Shown here: piece by piece, positions 30,985 through 38,480 of the stretch
Layout: each line of letters opens with the position of its first letter
Numbering within the stretch: the first letter of the stretch is position 1
DNA from: an uncultured Clostridia bacterium
GTDB lineage: Bacteria > Bacillota > Clostridia > Monoglobales > Monoglobaceae
Direction of reading: 5' to 3'
Assembly: GCA_947625905.1 (NCBI GenBank)
Contig: CANQQJ010000022.1
Location: 1-54,911 of the forward strand
DNA: 54,911 nucleotides
Program-made: the position numbers and the translations under genes
Notes under the pieces: model-generated
Told to the model about the DNA's origin: nothing
The model's input: the letters and a program-made list of their open reading frames with translations, nothing else
The model's database searches: none

Positions 30985-32490
30985 TTACTCGTGGTTCACG
31001 TTGTCTTTTACCACAACGTCATGGGCGCCGCCCTCGATGATCGAGACGCTGCTCACCAGCGTCAGCTTGGCCTTGCTCTGGAATTCGGGAATACTGAGCG
31101 CGCCGCAGTTGCACATGGTCGAGCGCACCTTGCTGAGGGTCGTTACCATATTGTCGTGCAGGGAGCCGGCATAGGGAACATAGCAGTCAACGCCCTCGAC
31201 AAACGACAGCTTTTTGTCGCCGCCCAGGTCGTAGCGCTGCCAGTTTCTGGCTCTGGCGCTGCCCTCGCCCCAATATTCCTTCATATAGCTGCCGTTCACC
31301 ATGACCTTGTTTGTGGGGCTCTCGTCGAATCTGGCGAAATATCTGCCCAGCATGCAGAAATCGCAGCCCATGGCCAGCGCCAGCGTGATGTGGTGGTCAA
31401 GAACTATGCCGCCGTCGGAGCAGATGGGAACGTAAACCCCGGTCTCTTTGAAATACTCGTCGCGCGCCTCGGCCACCTCGATGACCGCGGTGGCCTGTCC
31501 GCGGCCGATGCCCTTTGTCTCGCGTGTTATGCAGATGCTGCCGCCGCCGATGCCGACTTTGACGAAATCGGCCCCCGCCTCGGCCAGGAACCTGAAGCCG
31601 TCGCGGTCCACCACGTTGCCCGCGCCCACCTTGACGCTGTCGCCGTAGGTTTTTCTGATATAGTCTATAGTCAGCTTCTGCCACTCGGTGTAGCCCTCAC
31701 TGGAATCTATGCACAGCACGTCGGCGCCCGCCTCGACCAGCGCGGGAACGCGCTCCTCGTAGTCGCGGGTATTAATGCCAGCTCCCACAACGTAGCGCTT
31801 GTGCGCGTCAAGCAGCTCGTGGGGATTCTCCTTGTGCTGCTCGTAATCCTTTCTGAACACAAACGCCACCAGTCTGCCGCTGTCGTTCACTATCGGCAGC
31901 GAGTTGAGCTTGTGCTCCCAAAGGATATCGTTGGCCTTTTTGAGCGTTGTGCCCTCGGGCGCGGTTATGAGCTTGTCAAGCGGCGTCATAAAATTTTTGA
32001 CCTTTTCATCGGGCGACATGCGCGTCACCCTGTAGTCTCTGCCGGTGACAATGCCGACCAGGCGTCCGTTTTTGGTGCCGTCCTCGGTAACGGCGATCGT
32101 GTCGTGGCCCCTCTCCTCCTTAAGCGCGACCACGTCGGCCATGGTCTTGTCGGGCGCTATATTGGAGTCGGACTCAACGAAGCCCGCCTTGTAGGCCTTT
32201 ACCTTGCGGACCATATCCGCCTGCTTTTCGACCGGCTGCGAGCCGAAAATAAACGATATGCCGCCTTCCTTGGCGAGGCCGATCGCCATGTCGACGCCGG
32301 ACACCGACTGCATGATAGCGGAAACCAGCGGCGTGTTCATCGAGAGGGCCGGCTCCTCCTCTCCCTTGCGGTACTTTACCAAAGGCGTTTTGAGAGACAC
32401 GTTGGCGGGAATACAGTTTGAGTCGGAATACCCCGGAACGAGCAGGTACTCGCTGAATGTGTGTGATGGTTCTTTGTAGTAGTACGCCAT
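30985..32490 (-). CDS. guaB: IMP dehydrogenase
   Basis: This 501-residue enzyme oxidises IMP to XMP with NAD, the rate-limiting step of guanine nucleotide synthesis. A barrel split by two CBS domains (about residues 100-215) is visible. The catalytic Cys is about residue 320 in [17 protein letters not shown], the phosphate loop is ICSDGGIV, and the mobile flap holds the Arg-Tyr pair in [12 protein letters not shown]. The whole reading, with [19 protein letters not shown] and [13 protein letters not shown], resembles the unusual IMPDH type known from the protist Tritrichomonas foetus more than Bacillus GuaB. ATG with AAAAGGAGG. A HAD hydrolase gene follows by 2 nt. Confidence 0.95.
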   Translation of the reverse strand: MAYYYKEPSHTFSEYLLVPGYSDSNCIPANVSLKTPLVKYRKGEEEPALSMNTPLVSAIMQSVSGVDMAIGLAKEGGISFIFGSQPVEKQADMVRKVKAYKAGFVESDSNIAPDKTMADVVALKEERGHDTIAVTEDGTKNGRLVGIVTGRDYRVTRMSPDEKVKNFMTPLDKLITAPEGTTLKKANDILWEHKLNSLPIVNDSGRLVAFVFRKDYEQHKENPHELLDAHKRYVVGAGINTRDYEERVPALVEAGADVLCIDSSEGYTEWQKLTIDYIRKTYGDSVKVGAGNVVDRDGFRFLAEAGADFVKVGIGGGSICITRETKGIGRGQATAVIEVAEARDEYFKETGVYVPICSDGGIVLDHHITLALAMGCDFCMLGRYFARFDESPTNKVMVNGSYMKEYWGEGSARARNWQRYDLGGDKKLSFVEGVDCYVPYAGSLHDNMVTTLSKVRSTMCNCGALSIPEFQSKAKLTLVSSVSIIEGGAHDVVVKDNVNHE

Positions 32491-32597
32491 AAGTTTTCCT
32501 CCTTTTAAAATTTTGTGTTAAACCGCTCAAAACGCGGCAATAATATCCGTAAATTATATTGTTCGGAAAACGCGGACGCCGCCGCGAAAAAACTTTG

Positions 32598-32632
32598 TTG
32601 ATTAACTTATGATTTTAACATAAGTCAATCAA
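32598..32632. promoter_or_regulatory. Palindromic operator-like site over the guaB -10 element
   Basis: TTGATTAACTTATG (32598-32611) and CATAAGTCAATCAA (32619-32632) are inverted repeats with one mismatch in 14. The 7-nt centre holds the guaB -10 hexamer. A dimeric repressor bound here would block transcription. I cannot name the regulator. Confidence 0.6.
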
Positions 32633-32640
32633 AATGTCAA
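32612..32640 (-). promoter_or_regulatory. Promoter of guaB
   Basis: TTGACA (32635-32640), 17 nt, TAAAAT (32612-32617) on the minus strand. The start is near 32605, giving a 115-nt leader that contains a CGCGG/CCGCG hairpin with a short T run and a CAATA/TATTG pairing. Confidence 0.82.
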
Positions 32641-32996
32641 AGAATTATTGCGAATAGGTGATAAAATATTTTTGACGCGGCGGCATGTCGTTTTGTGTAT
32701 ATTCACAAAACAACTTTTTATCCGCTTTACAGTATAAAATATATAGTTTTAGTGGGAAAAAGACAGAATTTTTGTTATGTTTTACAAAAATTTTAAAAAC
32801 ATGAAAATAATTGTAGCATTTTGTCGCATATTGTAGTAAAATATTAGAGTATTATTTATATTGCTTTAATACACAATATAGTCAATCCGCATAAACCGAG
32901 CGCAAGACACATCGTTCCGATATGAACTTGGTCGCTGAGCGCGCTTAAATTTTGAAAAACAATTAAAAATTATTATAATAAACAGGAGGACAAAAC

Positions 32997-33275
32997 ATGA
33001 ATAAGCAAGAGTTACTTTCAGCTATTTCCGAGAAGTCGGGATTGACAAAGAAAGATTCCGAGGCAGCACTGGCCGCTTTTGTTGAGACAGTTCAGGAATC
33101 TTTGAAGAAGGGCGATAAGGTTCAGCTTATCGGCTTTGGCAGCTTCGAAGTAAGAGAGAGAGCCGCAAGATCCGGCAAGAACCCCCTCACGGGCGAGCCC
33201 ATGGATATTCCCGCGGCAAAGGTTCCCGCTTTCAAGGCGGGCCGCGCTCTCAAAGACCTGGTAAATAATAAATAA
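32997..33275 (+). CDS. hup: HU-type DNA-binding protein
   Basis: A 92-residue histone-like protein that binds and bends [23 protein letters not shown] opens the dimerisation helices, and [20 protein letters not shown] and [19 protein letters not shown] are the HU signature and C-terminal parts. The proline-tipped arm is typical of HU and lacks IHF features. Codon choice (AAG, CTT, GTT) suggests high expression. An excellent AGGAGG site precedes it and a terminator follows. Confidence 0.97.
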   Translation: MNKQELLSAISEKSGLTKKDSEAALAAFVETVQESLKKGDKVQLIGFGSFEVRERAARSGKNPLTGEPMDIPAAKVPAFKAGRALKDLVNNK

Positions 33276-33296
33276 GCATTCTTTCTTGCTTGCTTG

Positions 33297-33327
33297 CGCA
33301 GCTTCTTCGGGGGGCTGCGTTTTTTTA
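33297..33327 (+). terminator. Terminator of the HU gene
   Basis: GCAGCTT-C-TTCG-G-GGGGCTGC-type stem with a CUUCGG tetraloop, followed by TTTTTTT. Confidence 0.9.
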
Positions 33328-33488
33328 TTGCCTTGTTTTTCGTTCCATGTTTTCCGAAACCGCCTAAAAGGCCACCCTTAACATAATTGTAACGAAAATT
33401 TTACATAAACCCACCAATTCGGTATATTTTGAATAAATACTGCTAAAAATAGGTTTTGGCACTCTAATTTAATTGGATAAAATGAAGA

Positions 33489-33517
33489 TTGACATTTTTG
33501 CAAAAATGTAGTTTAAT
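33489..33517 (+). promoter_or_regulatory. Promoter of the HPr-like gene
   Basis: TTGACA (33489-33494), 17 nt, TTTAAT (33512-33517); start near 33524, right at the beginning of the folded leader. Confidence 0.75.
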
Positions 33518-33522
33518 ATATA

Positions 33523-33600
33523 CGGAGGCTGAGCGGGACGTTTTAGCGGCCGCTCAAGCGGAACAATGCGGCGCGCCGCCTCCGAAGCGGGCGCGTTCCG
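33523..33600 (+). ncRNA. Structured 5' leader with alternative pairings, regulatory RNA candidate
   Basis: Three pairings are possible: CGGAGGC (33523-33529) with GCCTCCG (33578-33584), GAGCGG (33531-33536) with CCGCTC (33550-33555), and CGGAAC (33559-33564) with GTTCCG (33595-33600). The first and third cannot form as simple nested stems together, so they are alternatives or a pseudoknot. This is a switch-like layout but matches no class that I know. GC content is far above the flanking DNA. Confidence 0.45.
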
Positions 33601-33631
33601 ATTTGATTTGTGATATTAGGAGGGGATTTAT

Positions 33632-33889
33632 GTGAGAGAATTTTCGCACACTGTCACAAACAAATATGAATTGGCTGCAAAACCGGCAATGGACATTATA
33701 AGACTGGCGGGTGAACACAATTGCCGCACGTACGTTGAAAGCCGCGACTATGTTACGGATATCGGCAAGCTGTTTATTCTGCTCAGCAGCGGTATTAAAA
33801 CCGGAGACAAGATCAAGTTTATTACTGAGGGCGCCGACGAAAACCGCGCCATAGATAAAATCGGAAAATACGTCACAAGCAATATGTGA
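33632..33889 (+). CDS. HPr-fold protein lacking the phosphorylation sites
   Basis: An 85-residue protein with the HPr layout: NKYELAAKPAMDIIRLAG corresponds to the active-site GLHARPA region and LLSSGIKTGDKIKFITEGAD followed by ENRAIDKIGKYV to the second half. The active-site His is replaced (ELAAKPA) and the regulatory Ser-46 position is not Ser, so it should not carry phosphate like HPr, nor be a substrate of HPr kinase. It could bind a regulator as Crh does in Bacillus. The GTG start at 33632 overlaps an ATG-TGA (33630-33635) placed at ideal distance from GGAGG. Own promoter and terminator. Confidence 0.78.
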   Translation: MREFSHTVTNKYELAAKPAMDIIRLAGEHNCRTYVESRDYVTDIGKLFILLSSGIKTGDKIKFITEGADENRAIDKIGKYVTSNM

Positions 33890-33926
33890 CGGGCGTAAAA
33901 TATATAATTGCCGATTTGTGCAAGCC

Positions 33927-33954
33927 GAGCGCGGAATTTCCGCGCTCTTTTTTT
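33927..33954 (+). terminator. Terminator of the HPr-like gene
   Basis: GAGCGCGGAA-TTTCCGCGCTC stem followed by TTTTTTT. Confidence 0.9.
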
Positions 33955-33974
33955 GCAATTTTTTGCATCCGCGC

Positions 33975-34003
33975 TTTACAAGCGCGCAAAATCCAAGTAT
34001 AAT
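33975..34003 (+). promoter_or_regulatory. Promoter of the HAD/addB/hydrolase group
   Basis: TTTACA (33975-33980), 17 nt, TATAAT (33998-34003). The -35 hexamer lies in a GCGCTT/AAGCGC inverted repeat (33971-33985). Confidence 0.75.
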
Positions 34004-34036
34004 ATATGTATCCAGATATTTAAACGGGTGATAAAA

Positions 34037-34687
34037 ATGAAATACGTTATTTTTGATATGGACGGCGTTATCGTGAACTCCGAACCCGTGATAATGAAAG
34101 CCGCGCTCAACGCACTCAGAGAGGGCGGCATTCCCGCGTCGCTTGACGATTTCACCGAGTTCATCGGAGCGGGCGAGGAGCACTTTATAATCGGCCCCTG
34201 CAATCGCGCGGGCCGCGGCGACCTGATCGAGCGGATAACCGAGAAAATGTTTTTGAATTTTGAAAGCTCGCTCGGCGAGATGGAGGTGTTTCCGTCGGCA
34301 AAGCCGCTTATCGAGGAGCTGCGGCGCCGCGGACTGATAACGGCGCTGGTGAGCAGCGCGGCGGAGAGAAAGCTCATGGCGTCGCTTAAAGCCGCGGAGA
34401 TCGGCCCCGAAAGCTTCCGCGTGATACTTTCGGGCTCGGACGTGACCGAGAAAAAGCCGTCCCCCGCGCCCTATCTTCTGGCGGCCGGGCGGCTCGGCGC
34501 CGACCCGCAATGCTGTCTGGTGGTCGAGGACGCGCTGAGCGGCGTCAGATCCGCCAAAAGCGCCGGTATGCGCTGCGCCGCGGTGACGACGTCGTTTGAC
34601 GAGCCGGAGCTCAAGGCCGCGGGCGCAGACTTCATATGCGGCGACATTATAGAGATACTTGATATTATAAATCAGATAAGAGAGTGA
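34037..34687 (+). CDS. HAD-family hydrolase (beta-phosphoglucomutase-like)
   Basis: A 216-residue HAD phosphatase/phosphomutase. Motif I is VIFDMDGVIVNSEP, motif II LVSSAAERKL, motif III KKPSPAPYLLAAGRLG and motif IV VVEDALSGVRSAKSAG. Sequence and cap type are close to beta-phosphoglucomutase and related sugar phosphatases; catalytic Asp residues are intact, including the Asp two positions after the nucleophile. The ATG at 34037 follows a weak site (CGGGTGAT). It precedes addB by 4 nt and shares its promoter, although no functional link to DNA repair is obvious. Confidence 0.86.
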   Translation: MKYVIFDMDGVIVNSEPVIMKAALNALREGGIPASLDDFTEFIGAGEEHFIIGPCNRAGRGDLIERITEKMFLNFESSLGEMEVFPSAKPLIEELRRRGLITALVSSAAERKLMASLKAAEIGPESFRVILSGSDVTEKKPSPAPYLLAAGRLGADPQCCLVVEDALSGVRSAKSAGMRCAAVTTSFDEPELKAAGADFICGDIIEILDIINQIRE

Positions 34688-34691
34688 TATT

Positions 34692-37600
34692 ATGCTTAAG
34701 GCCGTTTACGGCACCGCCGAGCAAGACAGCGGCGCCTACTTATTCGAAAAAATCAAAAAAAACATGAGCGGCGGCGCCAAATCATACATATTGGTGCCCG
34801 AGCAGTTCTCGGTCCACACCGAGCGCAAGATCATCTCCGTTCTGGGCGTTTCGGCGCAGAAAAACACCGAGGTGCTGACGTTTTCGCGCCTCGCGAACCT
34901 CGTGCTGTCGGAGCTTGGGCCCCTGCGCCTTAAATACATCGACGGCGCGGGAAAGCAGATCCTGGCGTCGAGGACCATGCAGCTGATCGAAAAAAAGCTG
35001 GACTACTTCCGTCCGAACGTTCACCAGAGCGGATTTTCCGGCCTTATGGCGGAGCTGGTGTCGGAGTTCAAGCGCTACGGCCACACGCCCGAGACGCTGC
35101 TCGCCGCCGCCGATAATATCGGAGACGCCGACAAGACCGAGCTTGGGCGCAAGCTGACCGACATGGCGCTGTTTTATGAGCGGTACGACGAGCTGATGGC
35201 CGAGAGCGGCGCGGACGCCGAGGACAATCTCGCGCTGATACTGCCCAAGATCAAAGATTGTGATTTTCCGAAAAACTCGCTCCTTTATGTGACCGAGTTC
35301 CGCAGCTTCACGCCTCTTGAGACCGCCGCGCTGACGGAGCTTGCCAAAAAAACGGCCGAGACAGAGCTGATACTCTGCTGCGACGATCCCGAAAGACCCT
35401 CCGACCTGTTTTTAAAGACCGCCGAGACATATAAAAACATACGCGACGCGGCCGAAAGCGAGGGCATTGATATCGGTCGGCCCGAGCCGATAAAATTCAA
35501 AAAGGCTCTCGCACCCGACATCGAGCATATGGTCAAAAACTATTTCGCCCCGCGCCCGAAAAAATACGGCCGCCCCGAGCACGTGCATTTTATGCGCCCC
35601 GAAAACGCGTTTGAGGAGATCGAGGCGGCGGCCGAGATCATACACAGGCTGTGCCGCGAGAAAGGCTTTAAGCAGAGCGACTTTCTGCTCCTGGCGCGGA
35701 ACGCCGAGGAATACGGCTCGATAATGCCCCACGTTTTTGAGGAATGGGGAATAAACGTGTTTCTTGACAAGAGACGCGGATTGACGGAAAATCCGTATCT
35801 GCTCTACATATCCGCGGTGCTCGACGTGCTTGCCTCGGGCTTTTCGTACGAGCGGATCATGGCGATCGCGAAAAGCGGCTTCTGTCCCGGACTCAAAACA
35901 AACGAGCGCGACATTTTTGAGAACTATCTGCTCGCTGCCTGCCCCGGCCGCTCCGTTTTAAACTCCGAGGACGAGTGGACATATAACCCGGGAAAGGGGC
36001 GCTATAACATGGCCCTTGTGAACCGCGTGAAAAAAACCGTGCTCGACCCCGTGACCGGGCTCAAAAAATCGATCAAGGGCAGAAAGACCGCCGCCGACAT
36101 CGCGGAGGCGCTGCTCAAATTCACCGAGGAGCGGGGCAACCGCGAAACCATGCAAAACATATGCGCCGAGTTTTCAAAAAAGGGCATGATATATCTCGCC
36201 GAGGAATACCGAATGGCGTGGAACAGCGTGATATCGGTGCTGACCGAGATCCGCGGCATAACGGGCGAAACAAAAATGACCTACGAAAAATTCCGCGAGC
36301 TGTTCGTCTCGGCCTGCGGCGGGGTCAAGATAGGCGTGTCGCCGCAGACCGTAGACGGTACGACGCTCGGCCGCATAGACATGTTCCGCAGCGCCGACGT
36401 CAAGATCGTAATTGTTCTTGGCATGACCGAGGGCGTGTTTCCCAAGAGCCACGGCGGCGAGGGACTTATCTCCGACTCGGAGCGCCTGCTGCTGAGAGAC
36501 GCGGGGCTTCCGCTGGCAATGACCGCCTCGGAGCGCTCCATAGACGAAAATATGCTGATATACAAGGTGCTGTCGGCCGCCTCGGACGAGATATATTTCT
36601 TCTCGCCCGCCGCCTCGGGCACCGAAACGCTGAACCCGTCGCCCGTTATAACCAAGCTGAGAAAGGATATTTTTGACGCCGATTACGAGCCCGCGCGCGG
36701 CACCATCCCCGAGACGCGCGCCGCGGCGCTGAAGCTCCTGAAATCCAAGATCGCCGCGGGCTCCGAGGACGGCGACGCGCTGACTTTGATGAAAATATTC
36801 GAGGGCGATGAAAATCTGAAAAAATACGCCGCGCGTTTAGGTGCCGCGGAAAACGGATACGAGAGCCTTTCAAAAGAGACGGTCGACAAGCTGTACGGAC
36901 GCGACATAATGCTCAGCGCGTCGAAGCTTGAGCGGTTCAACGAGTGCGCGTTTAAGTATTTCATGAGATACGGCCTGGCCGCGCTGCCGAGGGACGTGGC
37001 GCGGTTCGACCCGCTGAATATGGGAAACGTGCTGCACGGCACGCTCGAGCGGTATTTTTCAAAAAAACGGGACTATGACAAGATAACAAAAGCCGAATGC
37101 CGCGCGGAAATATCACAAATCGTGAGCGAGCTGGCGATAGGCGACAGCGACATAATGTACCAAAGCTCCGCTTACTACAAATATCTGATGACCAGGATGA
37201 GCGGCATCGCGTCAGCCACCGCCTGGGAGACGATAAAATTTTTCAGAGAGTCGGAGTTTAGGCCGATCGGCTTTGAGGTCCGTATAGGAGAAGACGGAGC
37301 CGTGCCTCCGATCAAGGTCCACACCGAGCTCGGAGACGCCTCCGTGGAGGGCTTTATAGACCGCGTGGACGGCGCGGAGATCGACGGGAAACAATACGTT
37401 TGTGTCGTTGACTACAAATCCTCAGAAACCGGGCTGAAAAAACCTCTGGCAGAGGCGGGCGTGAAGTTTCAGCCGCTCGTGTACGCGGGGGCGCTGTGCC
37501 GCGACGGCAGCCGAGAGACCGCGGCAATGCTGTACCAGCAGATGAACGACCCGCTGGTCGACGCGGCCGACAATATTTCCGAAGAGGCCTACGACAAAAA

Positions 37601-37886
37601 AGTGCACGACAAGATCACCGCAAACGGATGGATAATCGACGACCAAAAAACAATGGAAGCGTTTGACAAAAGCGGGACCTTTATAAGCCGAAGATCGGCC
37701 ATACCGATAGACGAAATGAAAAAACGCCTCGAAAACGCCGAGAAAAAAATCGCCGAATCCGCCGAGGGCATACTCAGCGGCGAAATATCCGTGAACCCCT
37801 TCACCGCCTACAAATACGACCCGTGCCTTTTCTGCGACTACGGCGGGATCTGCGGCAGCGAAAAAATAAAAACCGACGACGAATAA
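34692..37886 (+). CDS. addB: ATP-dependent helicase/nuclease subunit B (AddB)
   Basis: A 1064-residue subunit of the AddAB complex, which processes double-strand breaks for recombination. The N-terminal region is SF1-like with EQFSVHTERKIIS and TFSRLANLVLSELG. The C-terminal RecB-type nuclease has FNECAFKYFMRYG, MGNVLHGTLERYF and CVVDYKSSETG. Cysteines at the nuclease entry and in DPCLFCDYGGICG fit the 4Fe-4S staple of AddB. The N-terminal loop where Bacillus AddB carries GxxGSGKT reads YGTAEQDSGAYL, so the Walker A motif seems lost. addA, normally next, is absent; a nicotinamidase-like gene follows. Confidence 0.92.
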   Translation: MLKAVYGTAEQDSGAYLFEKIKKNMSGGAKSYILVPEQFSVHTERKIISVLGVSAQKNTEVLTFSRLANLVLSELGPLRLKYIDGAGKQILASRTMQLIEKKLDYFRPNVHQSGFSGLMAELVSEFKRYGHTPETLLAAADNIGDADKTELGRKLTDMALFYERYDELMAESGADAEDNLALILPKIKDCDFPKNSLLYVTEFRSFTPLETAALTELAKKTAETELILCCDDPERPSDLFLKTAETYKNIRDAAESEGIDIGRPEPIKFKKALAPDIEHMVKNYFAPRPKKYGRPEHVHFMRPENAFEEIEAAAEIIHRLCREKGFKQSDFLLLARNAEEYGSIMPHVFEEWGINVFLDKRRGLTENPYLLYISAVLDVLASGFSYERIMAIAKSGFCPGLKTNERDIFENYLLAACPGRSVLNSEDEWTYNPGKGRYNMALVNRVKKTVLDPVTGLKKSIKGRKTAADIAEALLKFTEERGNRETMQNICAEFSKKGMIYLAEEYRMAWNSVISVLTEIRGITGETKMTYEKFRELFVSACGGVKIGVSPQTVDGTTLGRIDMFRSADVKIVIVLGMTEGVFPKSHGGEGLISDSERLLLRDAGLPLAMTASERSIDENMLIYKVLSAASDEIYFFSPAASGTETLNPSPVITKLRKDIFDADYEPARGTIPETRAAALKLLKSKIAAGSEDGDALTLMKIFEGDENLKKYAARLGAAENGYESLSKETVDKLYGRDIMLSASKLERFNECAFKYFMRYGLAALPRDVARFDPLNMGNVLHGTLERYFSKKRDYDKITKAECRAEISQIVSELAIGDSDIMYQSSAYYKYLMTRMSGIASATAWETIKFFRESEFRPIGFEVRIGEDGAVPPIKVHTELGDASVEGFIDRVDGAEIDGKQYVCVVDYKSSETGLKKPLAEAGVKFQPLVYAGALCRDGSRETAAMLYQQMNDPLVDAADNISEEAYDKKVHDKITANGWIIDDQKTMEAFDKSGTFISRRSAIPIDEMKKRLENAEKKIAESAEGILSGEISVNPFTAYKYDPCLFCDYGGICGSEKIKTDDE

Positions 37887-37915
37887 TTAAATATACCGCG
37901 CTAAGGAGGATAAAA

Positions 37916-38437
37916 ATGAATCTTTTAATTGTGATAGACATGCAGAACGACTTTATCGACGGCGCGCTGGGAACGCCCGAGGCGCAAAAGATCGTGCCGC
38001 GCGTGATCGAAAAAATCAAAAAATTTGACGGAACGGTCCTCGCCACGCGCGACACGCACGGCGATAACTACCTGTCGACGCAGGAAGGACGCAATCTTCC
38101 GATCGTTCACTGCGTCAAGGGAACCGAGGGCCACAGGATCAGAGCCGAGATCGCGGAGCTGATAAAGACCGAGCCGATAGACAAGCCGGCCTTCGGCAGC
38201 GCGGAGCTGGGCAATAAGCTGGCCGAGATGAACAAAACCGAAAAAATAGACAGCGTGACCCTTATCGGTCTGTGCACCGACATCTGCGTTATCTCAAACG
38301 CCATGCTGATAAAGGCGTTCCTGCCCGAAGCCGCGGTCACGGTGGACGCGGCCTGCTGCGCGGGCGTGACGCCCGAGAGCCACAAGCAGGCTCTCGCCGC
38401 CATGAAGGTCTGTCAGATAAAAATTGAGAACGAGTAA
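37916..38437 (+). CDS. Isochorismatase-family cysteine hydrolase, nicotinamidase-like
   Basis: A 173-residue protein with the Asp-Lys-Cys triad of the family: VIDMQNDFIDGALG (Asp), VHCVKGTEGH (Lys) and LIGLCTDICVISNAM (Cys). The DTHGDNY segment resembles the metal-binding Asp-x-His of nicotinamidases, which deamidate nicotinamide for NAD salvage. Isochorismatase or a related amidase is possible but less likely since the metal-site residues look kept. The ATG at 37916 has an AAGGAGG site. It follows addB by 29 nt, so it may be cotranscribed, and ends at a bidirectional terminator. Confidence 0.84.
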   Translation: MNLLIVIDMQNDFIDGALGTPEAQKIVPRVIEKIKKFDGTVLATRDTHGDNYLSTQEGRNLPIVHCVKGTEGHRIRAEIAELIKTEPIDKPAFGSAELGNKLAEMNKTEKIDSVTLIGLCTDICVISNAMLIKAFLPEAAVTVDAACCAGVTPESHKQALAAMKVCQIKIENE

Positions 38438-38480
38438 AAAAACCATCCCTCCCGAAATATATTCGGGAGGGATAAAATTT
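38437..38480. terminator. Bidirectional terminator between convergent genes
   Basis: ATCCCTCCCGAA (38445-38456) pairs with TTCGGGAGGGAT (38462-38473). A run of A on the left and AAAATTTT on the right give a U tail in both directions. Confidence 0.9.

Larger units (their letters stand above)
32491..32996. other. Gene-free divergent interval between guaB and the HU gene
   Basis: From left to right it contains the guaB leader, palindrome and promoter (to 32640), a second perfect inverted repeat GTTTTGTG/CACAAAAC (32690-32697 and 32704-32711), about 240 nt of AT-rich sequence, and near the HU gene TTGAAA-N16-TATAAT (32952-32979), which would start transcription almost at the HU ribosome-binding site. 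I found no riboswitch consensus or gene in it. Confidence 0.65.
33328..33631. other. Gap upstream of the HPr-like gene
   Basis: About 160 nt of AT-rich sequence without a recognisable element is followed by a promoter (33489-33517) and a strongly folded GC-rich leader (33523-33600), described separately. Confidence 0.6.

Noticed and set aside
30910..32421. Plus-strand open frame of 503 codons opposite guaB
   Set aside because: The frame is the complement of guaB codons, has no start signals and matches no family; guaB is certain.
32690..32711. Rex or CRP/FNR binding site
   Set aside because: Half-sites are similar, but the 6-nt centre gives the wrong spacing (8 is needed), so only an unnamed palindrome is reported.
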